DNA of 64,000 bases from the NCBI RefSeq assembly GCF_003403015.1, contig NZ_QURL01000005.1:372001-436000 (forward strand), given 5' to 3'. The notes under the pieces are model-generated. The model did no database searches. It was not told the DNA's origin and saw nothing but the letters and a program-made list of their open reading frames with translations. The position numbers and the translations under genes are program-made. The stretch is from Fulvimarina endophytica (GTDB lineage Bacteria > Pseudomonadota > Alphaproteobacteria > Rhizobiales > Rhizobiaceae). This document shows positions 7,827-16,163 of this stretch, piece by piece; within the stretch, counting starts at the first letter, position 1, and each line of letters begins with the position of its first letter.

Positions 7827-8633
7827 TCAGGCCGGGACGTAGATCTCGCCGAGGCCGAGAATGGCCGTGTCGCCGCTGATTTTGCGCATGGGAGAGCCGT
7901 CGAAGGGAACGACGCCGAACACCTCACCGAGAGCCTTCGCCATCAGTTTGAGGACGAGGAGATCGTGGACGCCTGCATCGACGAAGGTCGGTGCGTAGCG
8001 TTCGGCGCCCCCCATGAGGACGATCGTTCCCCGCTTCATCAGGCGGCCGGGTACACCGTGGGCTTTCCCCTTAACGACGACGGTGCCGGCGATCATCCGG
8101 GAGAAGGCGTCCTTTCCGCAGTCGCCGCCGACGAGAACGCTTCCGCGGCGCATCCTGTCGGCAGCCCGCTCGCCGGCATTGCCTTTGACGTGAATGGTGC
8201 CGCCGGACATGCCCTTCATCTCGCCGGCATCGGGACCCCCGAGCCGCGCACCGCAATCGCCGCCGACCGTGATTCGCCCGCCTGCCATGGCCGATCCGCA
8301 GAGATCGCCGACCGAGCCCTCGGCATGGAGTTCACCGCCGGTCATCGCCCGGCCGAAGCGGAAGCCTGCCGGGCCTGCGACGCGTATGACGCCGCCCTGC
8401 ATGGCCTGTCCGATCCGGTCGAGCCGTCCGGAGCCGCCCTCGAAACGGATCTCGCCGGCATCGTTCCTGGAAACCTCGAAGACGTCCCCCACGAGAAGCC
8501 CGCGCTTCGTCGTCCCGACCGGGAGGCGCGCGATCTCGGCTGGGGAGAAGTTCGCCAGATGATGGGGCACGAGAGAGGAACAGTCGATCCTCTCCTCCGG
8601 CTCGCCCTTCAGCCGAAAGGTCAGCGCGCTCAT
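7827..8633 (-). CDS. fhcC: Formyltransferase/hydrolase complex subunit C (FhcC)
   Basis: FhcC is a subunit of the bacterial Fhc complex, which transfers the formyl group from formyl-H4MPT to methylofuran and hydrolyses it to formate. The 268 aa protein is homologous to archaeal formylmethanofuran dehydrogenase subunit C. It shows repeated Gly-rich turns of a right-handed beta helix (GGVIRVAG, GGELHAEG, GGRITVGGDCGARLG, GGTIHVKGNAG, VLVGGDCGKD). The start ATG at 8633 overlaps the fhcD stop by four bases, and an N-terminal MSALTFRLKG fits the family. It is the last gene of the fhcB-A-D-C operon. Confidence 0.95.
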   Translation of the reverse strand: MSALTFRLKGEPEERIDCSSLVPHHLANFSPAEIARLPVGTTKRGLLVGDVFEVSRNDAGEIRFEGGSGRLDRIGQAMQGGVIRVAGPAGFRFGRAMTGGELHAEGSVGDLCGSAMAGGRITVGGDCGARLGGPDAGEMKGMSGGTIHVKGNAGERAADRMRRGSVLVGGDCGKDAFSRMIAGTVVVKGKAHGVPGRLMKRGTIVLMGGAERYAPTFVDAGVHDLLVLKLMAKALGEVFGVVPFDGSPMRKISGDTAILGLGEIYVPA

Positions 8634-9550
8634 GGCAGAAGCTCCTTCAGCGCGAAATGGTGCGGGCCGAGGCCCCCGCCGTAATTGCCCGCCCCGATAC
8701 GCAGCGCGCCTCGTTCGGACCCCAGATCGCAGATCGCCTTGATGCCGGCGCGCATCGCGTCCGACACCGCCTTCGCCGTCAGCCCGTCGATCACGATCTC
8801 CAGCACCGAGCCGATATCGTCGTCGAGCTTCGACTGGGTCGCGCCCCGAAGCGTCGGGCAGTAGGCGTCGTTCGAAGAGGCCATCATGCCCGGATACTTC
8901 CCGCCGAGCTTGGAGCCCGAGCGGACGATCCCGCCAGGAAACGGCATGATGACATCCGGAACCGCCTTCATGGCCTCCACCGCAGCCTCGGAGGCCGCGA
9001 GGGCGCCCCGGACATCGCGGGCCATGATGAGGAGATTGCCGCCGCCGACGCTTTCGGCGGTGTAACCGACCTTCGCCTCGCAGAGGAACTCGCCCTCCAT
9101 CACGGGCATCCGCCAGAAGTGCTTGCCGGCGAACTTCTTGGAGACCTGGAAGCCGTCGGAGAAATACCGGATCGCCGAGCCGAGCTCGATGGTCGTCTCG
9201 GCTTCGTAATCGGCATAGCAGGCGGCGGTCGGACAGGTCAGGATGCACTGGCCGAGCCGGGTGGTGACCTGCTTTTCCAAACCGCCCGAATCGAAGCCGA
9301 AGAAAAGGACGCGCACGCCCGGCCGGCCGTCATAGGTCTCGTCCGGCGACAGCACTCGTTCGATGCCGCCCTCGCAGCCGCAGGCGATGACCGATGTCGC
9401 AAAGCCTGTCATCTTGGTCGCCGCTTCCAGCGCCCATTTCTCGTTGATGGCCGTGATCTGGATCGCGGTGCCGCTCATCGGAAACGCTTCTGCGAAGTCG
9501 TCGTCGATGCGCACACCGTTCACCGTGGCGGCCAGATCGATTACAGGCAT
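8630..9550 (-). CDS. fhcD: Formylmethanofuran:H4MPT formyltransferase subunit (FhcD)
   Basis: FhcD moves the formyl group from N5-formyl-H4MPT to the methylofuran cofactor inside the Fhc complex. The 306 aa protein matches archaeal Ftr in length and sequence: NGVRIDDDFAEAFPMSGTA at the N-terminus, ACGCEGGIERVLSPDETYDG, and a C-terminal GAGNYGGGLGPHHFALKELL. The ATG at 9550 lies inside the end of fhcA (10-bp overlap). It overlaps fhcC by 4 bp, so all three are translated as a coupled block. Confidence 0.96.
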   Translation of the reverse strand: MPVIDLAATVNGVRIDDDFAEAFPMSGTAIQITAINEKWALEAATKMTGFATSVIACGCEGGIERVLSPDETYDGRPGVRVLFFGFDSGGLEKQVTTRLGQCILTCPTAACYADYEAETTIELGSAIRYFSDGFQVSKKFAGKHFWRMPVMEGEFLCEAKVGYTAESVGGGNLLIMARDVRGALAASEAAVEAMKAVPDVIMPFPGGIVRSGSKLGGKYPGMMASSNDAYCPTLRGATQSKLDDDIGSVLEIVIDGLTAKAVSDAMRAGIKAICDLGSERGALRIGAGNYGGGLGPHHFALKELLP

Positions 9551-11178
9551 GGGACCTCCCGGAACGGCATGTCGCGGCGAAGCGCGCCACCATCCACCTT
9601 GAACCAACGCGAATCGAGCCCGTAGGCATCGTCGAAATAGCGATCGAGCCGAGAGCCCATCGCCGCATCGCTCTGGGTCTTGAGCGTGAGAGCCCGGCCG
9701 TAAGGCCGCGCGATCACCGCGCCGTTCTCGACCACCTTCGTGCCGTCCTTGAAGAGATAGGCGGCCGCCGCGAACATCTTCGCCTTGTCCTCGTTCGGGC
9801 GATAGACGGAAATGTCCGCCGTCGCGCCGACGCCCAGATGGCCGCGATCCTTCGTGCCGAGCAGACGCGCGGGCGCGGCCCGGGTCATGGTGGCGATCTC
9901 GTTCAGCGTGTATTCGCGCTCGATCTGCGGCAGGCTCGTCCACTTGGCGACGCCCTTGGGCAGCGCTTCGATCCAGGTCTGCCGCATGTCCCGGTCCATC
10001 AGCAGGGCGAAGATGTCGGGATAGGTCGTGAACGGCGCGCCGTTCGGATGATCGGTCGTGAAGAAGACGCGGGACGGGTCCTCGATGAGCAGGAAGAGTT
10101 CCAGCCCGATCGCCCATTGCAGGGCGTTGTGGAAGCTCTTCTCCTGATAGTTCATCGGCACGACGCCGCCGCCGTTCGCCTCCTGGTCGAGGATGATCGA
10201 CTTTCCGGGGCTGGCCTGCGCACGCCCTGCGAACTGGCGCATCTCGTCGGAGGAGATCGTGACCGTCTGGCCGAACATCACCTGGCCGATATCGACCGTC
10301 ACATCCGGGTTCCGGTTGACGAGCGCCGCCAGCTCCTGGCCCTTCGAGGAGAACCCACGCTTGCCCTCGGTCCCATAGCCGTAGAACTGGATATGGGCGA
10401 GATGCAGCGGCAGTCCTTCGGACGCCATGATCGTCGCCTCGGCCGCTTCCGCCGATTTACCCGGCATGCCGAGATTGTTGCAGTGGACATGCAGCGGATG
10501 GGGGATGCCCGTATCCTTCACCGCCCGTTGCAGCGCCTTGACGATCTGCCTGGAGGAGACGCCGTAATCGGGCACCTCGGCATCGAAGGCGTAGGAGCGG
10601 ACATTCTCCTTGAAGGCGGCCGAGCCGCCTGCATTGATGCATTTGACGCCGAGCGCCTTGGACGCGTCTACGGTCCAGGCAACATAATCGGCGATGGCGT
10701 CAGCACTCTCGCCGTCGCGGATCATCGACAGAAGCAGGTCGTCATTGCCGAGGACGACGAGCGTCGCCTTGTCGATGATGGGAATATCGGCGAGTTCCAG
10801 ATGGGCGTGGAGCGCAGATTGCGGCCCCATCGCCGGCTCGACAACCGTCGTGAACCCCATCTCCGCATAGCGAAGTCCGGTCTCTTCCGTGGTCCAGCCG
10901 ACCTTGGAAAGCGCCGTGTCGCCGGGCCGGGCCGAAAAGGCACGATGCCATTCCGGCAAGAGCAGGCGCGCCGTGTTCACGTGACCGCCTGCGATATGGG
11001 AATGGATGTCGATGGCACCGGCCATGACGATAAGACCGCCGCAGTCCACGACCTCCCCGGCCGATCCGGCGTCCGTCGGTGCCGCCACGATCTTCCCGTC
11101 TTCGATGAAGAGATCCCGCACCTCGTCGACGCCGTTCGCCGGATCGACCACGTGCCCGCCTTTGAGGCGCGTCAGCAT
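9541..11178 (-). CDS. fhcA: Formyltransferase/hydrolase complex subunit A (FhcA, amidohydrolase family)
   Basis: FhcA is the hydrolytic subunit that converts formyl-methylofuran to formate. The 545 aa protein belongs to the amidohydrolase superfamily. It has the metal-binding HSHIAGGH motif near residue 60, LHVHCNNLG mid-protein, and the FFTTDHPNGAPFTTYPD segment seen in FwdA/FhcA. The ATG at 11178 (MLTRLKGGHVVDP) has a GGAAAGG ribosome binding site upstream; an in-frame extension to 11241 would overlap fhcB and is rejected. fhcB ends 25 bp upstream and fhcD overlaps the 3' end. Confidence 0.95.
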   Translation of the reverse strand: MLTRLKGGHVVDPANGVDEVRDLFIEDGKIVAAPTDAGSAGEVVDCGGLIVMAGAIDIHSHIAGGHVNTARLLLPEWHRAFSARPGDTALSKVGWTTEETGLRYAEMGFTTVVEPAMGPQSALHAHLELADIPIIDKATLVVLGNDDLLLSMIRDGESADAIADYVAWTVDASKALGVKCINAGGSAAFKENVRSYAFDAEVPDYGVSSRQIVKALQRAVKDTGIPHPLHVHCNNLGMPGKSAEAAEATIMASEGLPLHLAHIQFYGYGTEGKRGFSSKGQELAALVNRNPDVTVDIGQVMFGQTVTISSDEMRQFAGRAQASPGKSIILDQEANGGGVVPMNYQEKSFHNALQWAIGLELFLLIEDPSRVFFTTDHPNGAPFTTYPDIFALLMDRDMRQTWIEALPKGVAKWTSLPQIEREYTLNEIATMTRAAPARLLGTKDRGHLGVGATADISVYRPNEDKAKMFAAAAYLFKDGTKVVENGAVIARPYGRALTLKTQSDAAMGSRLDRYFDDAYGLDSRWFKVDGGALRRDMPFREVPCL

Positions 11179-11203
11179 GAGCCTGCCTTTCCGTCCCGCC
11201 GCA

Positions 11204-12325
11204 TCAGCGACGGGCCTCGTCGTTCGAAGAAACTCTTGCACCGACTTCGTCGGCGATGGCGGACAGAATGTCGGCGGCGTTCGGGAGCATGCTCGACCGT
11301 TCGGCCGGCCGCGAGACGAAGCTGCCGAAACGCGCCTCGTGGACGACCGTCCCGTGGTCGATCCCCGGCTGTCCGACCGAGAACACGATGCGGGCCCGGT
11401 CCGCCTCGACGCCCTCCCCGCCCGTCAGGAGAACGGTCGGAACGTCGTGATCGCCGAGGCGTGCATCGCCGAGACAGAGCGCGAGGCGCGCATCGGCTTC
11501 GCCCGAAGACAGAAGACGGTCGGCCGCGTTCAGGACGAGATCGTGGTCGGGATCGATCCGCCCGAACCCGGTTCGCAGGGGAAAGCCCGATGTCCAGAGC
11601 GCAGCTTCGGCCGCCCCCATCGCGCCTCCCGGCGCAAGCGGCAGCGCGGATGCTCTCGTGTCGGTATTGAGATCGGAAACGAGACCCGCGACCACCTCGA
11701 TCGCGATCGCATCGAGGCGCGCGGCATCGAAGACGATCACGGCGAAGGCCGCGTCCTTCAGCCATCCGGCAAGCGCCCGAGCCCCGCCCTCCTCGAAGGG
11801 TCCGTCATGGAACGGCCGGCCCGCGAGAGCCGCCTTGAGGATCGCCACGGCATCGCCGATCTCGCCATCCGGACACGCGATGGAGCGAACCTCGCCTGCG
11901 GCGCTCGCGAAGGCGCCGGCCGAAGCGGAAGCCGGTCCCAGAAGCACGATCTCGCGCGCATTCTCCTTCGCCGGGCCGAGATCGGGCCGCACGGAGAATA
12001 TCTGCTCGAAGAGTTCGGTCCGGCTCTCGAACGGGTCGCTGCCGAGGACTAGGACGCGATCGGCCCGCCGCCTCGCTTCGCCCGGAGAGACGCGGATCAT
12101 GCCGTTGTCGCGCAGCGCCTCGACGAGCGGGACGATCGTGGGAAGATCCCGATGGTCGATCACCCCGCCTGCGAGAGAGGCCAGACGCGTGCCCTCGCGC
12201 AGCGCGGACGCGTCGTCGAAACTGCCCCAGACGAGCGGAAAACGGCTCGACGAAAGGAGTTTCGCCGCCTCACGAACTGCCTCTCCGGTCGAAACCGGCT
12301 GGCCGTCGATCCATGCAGTCGTCAC
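11204..12325 (-). CDS. fhcB: Formyltransferase/hydrolase complex subunit B (FhcB)
   Basis: FhcB (373 aa) is related to the molybdopterin/tungstopterin subunit FwdB of archaea but is much shorter, and in methylotrophs it is thought to be structural rather than redox-active. The sequence starts (GTG) MTTAWIDGQPVSTGEAVREA and lacks the Cys cluster-binding motifs of FwdB, consistent with a subunit that does no formate redox chemistry. It is the promoter-proximal gene of fhcBADC. The upstream 97 bp before the pterin dehydratase stop should carry the fhc promoter. The GTG start has only a weak ribosome binding site, so the exact N-terminus is the least certain part. Confidence 0.9.
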   Translation of the reverse strand: MTTAWIDGQPVSTGEAVREAAKLLSSSRFPLVWGSFDDASALREGTRLASLAGGVIDHRDLPTIVPLVEALRDNGMIRVSPGEARRRADRVLVLGSDPFESRTELFEQIFSVRPDLGPAKENAREIVLLGPASASAGAFASAAGEVRSIACPDGEIGDAVAILKAALAGRPFHDGPFEEGGARALAGWLKDAAFAVIVFDAARLDAIAIEVVAGLVSDLNTDTRASALPLAPGGAMGAAEAALWTSGFPLRTGFGRIDPDHDLVLNAADRLLSSGEADARLALCLGDARLGDHDVPTVLLTGGEGVEADRARIVFSVGQPGIDHGTVVHEARFGSFVSRPAERSSMLPNAADILSAIADEVGARVSSNDEARR

Positions 12326-12422
12326 GACTCAATCACTTTCTGTGCCCGGTTCGGCACTTACCATTTTGATGACGTAACGCAAGGCGCGCCGGTGGCACCC
12401 GCCATTGCCCACCCGGTCGCCG

Positions 12423-12797
12423 TCAGCTCGATTTGTCGTATCTGATGTAGGCGAAGCGCGGATCGTCGGGCGTTCCCTGGAGAGGTCCATCCTCTTTTCC
12501 GGGCTGCCACATGACGACCTGTTCGATCATCTTGGCGAGCGCGAAATCCGCATCGGTGATCCCCTTGGCGGCATGGTTGACCAGCCGGACCTCGACCCAG
12601 GCATAGGACGCGGTGATGTCGGGATGGTGGAACGCCGCCTCGGCGAGGTGTCCGACGGCGTTGATGACCATCAGCGTTCCCTTCCATCCTTGCGTCTTGT
12701 AAGTGCGTCGAATCCAACCCTCTTCCAGGCGCCAGGTCGGCAACTCGTCTCTGAGGCGATCCTCGACTTCCGCGTCGGAGTAGGTTCTGGCTGCCAT
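12423..12797 (-). CDS. phhB: Pterin-4a-carbinolamine dehydratase family protein
   Basis: Members of this family dehydrate 4a-hydroxy-tetrahydropterins. The 124 aa protein shows the family signature EAAFHHPDITASYAWVEVRL followed by NHAAKGITDADFALA, including the conserved His-His-Pro and the later His. An AGGGAGAG ribosome binding site precedes the ATG at 12797. No phenylalanine hydroxylase is nearby. Instead it sits inside the H4MPT island, divergent from RFAP synthase and upstream of fhcB. A role in pterin or methanopterin metabolism is therefore more likely than phenylalanine catabolism, but this is inference from context. Confidence 0.9.
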   Translation of the reverse strand: MAARTYSDAEVEDRLRDELPTWRLEEGWIRRTYKTQGWKGTLMVINAVGHLAEAAFHHPDITASYAWVEVRLVNHAAKGITDADFALAKMIEQVVMWQPGKEDGPLQGTPDDPRFAYIRYDKSS

Positions 12798-12869
12798 CGG
12801 TCTCTCCCTTGTCCGAATGGTTTGCCACTCGATAATAGTCGATGCGTGCGGCGAGGACAGGACGAAAAT

Positions 12870-13871
12870 TTGCAAGACGACTTCGTTCATGTCTCGGCCC
12901 CGGCGCGCCTTCATCTCGGCTTTCTCGACCCGGGCGCGAATTTCGGCCGCCGCTTCGGCGGGATCGGCCTCGCGATCAACGCGCCGGCGACCTCCATCTC
13001 GCTCCGGCGCGCCCCGACCACAGTCATTCTCGGACACGGGTCCGAGCGCGCCGGCGCCTATCTGCGCACGCTCGCCGATCATCTCGGCCTCGACGGCGGC
13101 TACAGGCTCGAGGTCGAAACGGTGATTCCAGCCCATACGGGCCTCGGCTCGGGCACCCAGATGGCGCTCGCGGTCTCCACCGCCCTTCGCACGCTGGAAG
13201 GCCTGCCCGACGACGTGCCGGGGGATGCGGCCCGCCTCGGGCGCGGACAGCGATCGGGCCTCGGCGCGGCCTTCCTCTCGCGCGGCGGACTTGCCGTCGA
13301 CGGCGGCAAGGGGGCCGAGGACGCCCCGCCCCCGCTGATTTCCCGTTTCGACTTCCCCGAGGCCTGGCGCGCGATCCTCGTTCTTGCGACCGATCTGTCC
13401 GGCATTCACGGCTCCGAGGAGATCGAGGCGTTCGCACGGCTCCCCGTCTTCCCAAAGGAGGCGGCGGGCGAGGTCTCGGCCCTGACCCTGATGCAGGTGC
13501 TTCCCGGCCTTGCGGAACGGGATCTTGCGACCTTCGGAGCCGGCCTCACGCGGATCCAGGAGATCGTCGGCAGTCACTTCGCCTCGGCACAGGGCGGCGT
13601 CTTCTCCAATCCGAAGGTCGCCGACCTGATGGCGGCGCTTGCAGCCGAAGGCGCGCACGGGATCGGGCAGAGCTCCTGGGGGCCGACGGGTTTCGCCTTC
13701 GCCGAGAGCGAAGCGGAGGCCGCGCGCCTCGTCGAGCGCGTCCGGTCGCTCGCGGCCGAGACGGGGCTCGAACTGAAGATCGTGAAGGGCCGCAATGCGG
13801 GCGCTTCGATCGAGCGGCGGGGAACGCGGATCGTCAGCCGGCCCGAGGCCGGCAACGCGAAGCGGTTCTAG
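12870..13871 (+). CDS. Beta-ribofuranosylaminobenzene 5'-phosphate synthase (H4MPT biosynthesis)
   Basis: RFAP synthase joins 4-hydroxybenzoate or 4-aminobenzoate to PRPP in the first committed step of methanopterin synthesis. The 333 aa GHMP-kinase-like protein has the PAHTGLGSGTQMALAVSTAL loop near residue 90 and the typical N-terminus VSAPARLHLGFLDPG. I chose the TTG at 12870 because AGGA lies seven bases upstream and because the resulting protein begins just before the conserved block. A GTG at 12846 is in frame but has no ribosome binding site. A long in-frame extension upstream runs antisense through the dehydratase gene and is not credible. It heads the plus-strand half of the island. 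Confidence 0.9.
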   Translation: MQDDFVHVSAPARLHLGFLDPGANFGRRFGGIGLAINAPATSISLRRAPTTVILGHGSERAGAYLRTLADHLGLDGGYRLEVETVIPAHTGLGSGTQMALAVSTALRTLEGLPDDVPGDAARLGRGQRSGLGAAFLSRGGLAVDGGKGAEDAPPPLISRFDFPEAWRAILVLATDLSGIHGSEEIEAFARLPVFPKEAAGEVSALTLMQVLPGLAERDLATFGAGLTRIQEIVGSHFASAQGGVFSNPKVADLMAALAAEGAHGIGQSSWGPTGFAFAESEAEAARLVERVRSLAAETGLELKIVKGRNAGASIERRGTRIVSRPEAGNAKRF

Positions 13872-13881
13872 CGCCTGCGTG

Positions 13882-13916
13882 GGCGAAGGATTTTTCTACC
13901 CGAACGGGCCTTCGCC
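13882..13916. repeat. Inverted repeat in the RFAP synthase-mtdB gap
   Basis: A perfect 8-bp stem GGCGAAGG/CCTTCGCC encloses a 19-base spacer with a run of five T. It sits 10 bases after the RFAP synthase stop. It could attenuate readthrough or mark an mtdB promoter operator; it lacks a terminal T-tail on the plus strand. Confidence 0.45.
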
Positions 13917-13990
13917 AGCTCCCCTCTTCGATGTTAGGAGAACGCGAGGGCAACGGGCGCCACCTCACACGAAGCCGATGGGAAACAGCG

Positions 13991-14890
13991 ATGCCGAAGA
14001 ACATTCTCCACATGCTGACGCCGCACAAGCATGTCAGCCCGTTCGACGTGAACCAGGCGCTCGATGCCGGCTATGATTCGGTGACGCCCTACGAACAGGT
14101 CGAGCTCGACGAGGTCGCAGATCTCGTCCAGGACGTCATCTTCTCGCGCCCACCCGATCACGGAACCTCTTCGGCCATCTTCTTCGGCGGCGACGATGCG
14201 GTTCTCGCCCTCGACATGATCGACACGGCGAAGAACGCGCTGGTTCCCCCCTTCACCTGCAACATCATGGCCGATCCGGCCGGATCGTTCACGACCGCGG
14301 CCGCGATGGTGGCGAAGGTCGAGAAGGCCCTCAAGGAAAAGTCAGGCACCGAGCTCAAGGACACGACGATCGCGGTATTCGGTGCGACCGGCGTGGTCGG
14401 CTATTGCGCCGCCGTCATCGCGGCGATGGAAGGCGCGAAGGTCAAGATCGTCGGCTATAGCGGCGTTGCCCGCGTCCAGAGCCGCGCCGACGAGATGAAG
14501 CAGCGCTTCGACGTCGACGTGGAGGCCGTCGACGGTTCGTCCGACGAGAAGAACACGGCGATTATCGCCGATGTCGAGGTGATCCTGTCCGCCGCCAAGG
14601 CCGGCGTTCGCGTGCTCTCGCTCGACCAGCTGAAATCGGCCTCGAAGCTTCTCGTCGCCGCCGACGTCAACGCGGTCCCGCCGCTCGGCCTCGAAGGCAT
14701 CGACGTGATGGACGATGCCGCCGAGATCGAGGGCACGAAGGCGGTCGGGATCGGGGCGCTCGCCACGGGCGTCTTCAAGTCGAAGACCGAATACGGCCTT
14801 CTGCGCCAGATGATCGACGCCGAAGAGGGCCAGGTGCTCGACTTCCGCCATGCCTTCGAGCTTGCGCGCAAGCTGGTCAACGAAGGCTGA
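13991..14890 (+). CDS. mtdB: Methylene-tetrahydromethanopterin dehydrogenase (MtdB)
   Basis: MtdB oxidises methylene-H4MPT to methenyl-H4MPT with NAD+ or NADP+. The 299 aa protein begins MPKNILHMLTPHKHVSPFDV. It has the Rossmann motif VFGATGVVGYCAAV near residue 130 and the downstream AKAGVRVLSLDQLKSASKLL block of the family. The ATG at 13991 was chosen because the longer in-frame reading upstream is Arg/Pro-rich shadow sequence. It is followed by an ATP-grasp gene 6 bp downstream. MtdB rather than MtdA is favoured by the H4MPT context and the LTPHKHVSPFDVN start. Confidence 0.94.
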   Translation: MPKNILHMLTPHKHVSPFDVNQALDAGYDSVTPYEQVELDEVADLVQDVIFSRPPDHGTSSAIFFGGDDAVLALDMIDTAKNALVPPFTCNIMADPAGSFTTAAAMVAKVEKALKEKSGTELKDTTIAVFGATGVVGYCAAVIAAMEGAKVKIVGYSGVARVQSRADEMKQRFDVDVEAVDGSSDEKNTAIIADVEVILSAAKAGVRVLSLDQLKSASKLLVAADVNAVPPLGLEGIDVMDDAAEIEGTKAVGIGALATGVFKSKTEYGLLRQMIDAEEGQVLDFRHAFELARKLVNEG

Positions 14891-14896
14891 TCGGAC

Positions 14897-16102
14897 TTGG
14901 ACGGCGCGGATGCGAGTTCTGCCAGACCGACGATCTTGTGCGCGGCCTTCTCGGCCCGCCAGATCGCGGAAAGCGCGCGCCTTTCGGGTTTCGATGCGCT
15001 TGCGGTCGATTTCTTCGCCGATCTCGATCTGCGCGCGAGCGCCAGGCGATCGGAACTCGTGACCGGCGCTTATCCGGACGGGTTTTCGGATACGGATCTG
15101 ATCGCCGCTCTGGAACGGGTGTCCGAAGGCGAGACGCCGATCGGCTTCGTCTACGGTGCGGGCTTCGAGGACCGTCCGGAGTTGCTGGACGAGATCGCCC
15201 GGCGCTGGCCCGTCCTCGGCACGAGTGCCGAGGCGTCCCGCCGGCTCAAGGACCCGTTCTGGTTCGCCCGAATCTGCGAGCGTGCAGGCGTCGCCTTTCC
15301 ACAGATCGCGCCCGCCGCGCCGTCCGATGACGACCTCTGGCTCATCAAGCGCGTGGGCGGATGCGGCGGCAGCCATGTTCGATGGGCGAACCGTGTGCGG
15401 GCGGCCGGCGGATCCGGCGATCGCTTCTACGCCCAGCGCTTCGTCGAAGGTGAACGCTGGTCCCTGCTCGCGCTTGCCGCAGACGGCATGACCCGCTCCC
15501 TCGGATTCTCGCACCAATGGACCGATCCGAGCGAGGACGAGCCGTTCCGCTACGCAGGCGCGGTGGGCCCGCTCGATCCGCCGCCGCCGATCGTTAAGTC
15601 GATGGTCGATGCCCTCGGCCGGCTGGTCGCCGCCGCCCACGACGACGGCACGACCCTCACGGGACTTCTCAGCGCCGATTTCGTGGAGGCGAACGGTCTC
15701 GTCCATTGCCTCGAGATCAATGCCCGTTTCGGCGCGACGGTCGACGTGTTCGACCGGCCCGAGGCCCCTCTTCTCAAGCTCCATCTGGATGCCTGCGAGG
15801 GCCGCCTGCCCCAGACGCTCGCCCCCTATCCGGCAGGATGCCGGGCGGCCGGCCTCGCCTGGGCGGACGTCGATCTCGATTTCGGCACGGACCATGTCTG
15901 GCCGCACTGGACGCGAGACCGCTCGCATCTGCCGCGCCACTACGAGGCGGCCGAGCCGATCGCCACCGTCGTTGCGGAAGGGCGCACCGCCAAGGAAGCC
16001 AGGGAGCGCTTCGAGGCGCATGTCGAAAGCCTCAAGGCGTCTTCCATATCGAATAATGCAGTGGGCACTGCCAACCGCGTGCCGAGCCCTGCAATGCCGT
16101 GA
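14897..16102 (+). CDS. ATP-grasp protein of the H4MPT island (orf17-type)
   Basis: A 401 aa protein with an ATP-grasp-like fold of unassigned substrate. After an N-terminal Rossmann-like part (ILCAAFSARQIAESARLSGF) comes DDLWLIKRVGGCGGSHVRWA (Gly-rich ATP loop), the YAQRFVEGERWSLLALAADG strand and the catalytic LEINARFGATVDVF motif with the metal-binding Glu and Asn. In my memory of methylotroph clusters, a protein of this type lies next to mch and has been called orf17; its biochemical role was not settled. ATP-grasp enzymes form amide bonds, so glutamylation of H4MPT or methylofuran is a reasonable hypothesis. Start is a TTG at 14897, 6 bp after mtdB, with a weak ribosome binding site. Confidence 0.8.
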   Translation: MDGADASSARPTILCAAFSARQIAESARLSGFDALAVDFFADLDLRASARRSELVTGAYPDGFSDTDLIAALERVSEGETPIGFVYGAGFEDRPELLDEIARRWPVLGTSAEASRRLKDPFWFARICERAGVAFPQIAPAAPSDDDLWLIKRVGGCGGSHVRWANRVRAAGGSGDRFYAQRFVEGERWSLLALAADGMTRSLGFSHQWTDPSEDEPFRYAGAVGPLDPPPPIVKSMVDALGRLVAAAHDDGTTLTGLLSADFVEANGLVHCLEINARFGATVDVFDRPEAPLLKLHLDACEGRLPQTLAPYPAGCRAAGLAWADVDLDFGTDHVWPHWTRDRSHLPRHYEAAEPIATVVAEGRTAKEARERFEAHVESLKASSISNNAVGTANRVPSPAMP

Positions 16103-16163
16103 GGCCTGGTCTCGACAAGGGAACAGGGAAGGACGGCATATGCCAGGATCGGGAGGAGGACCC

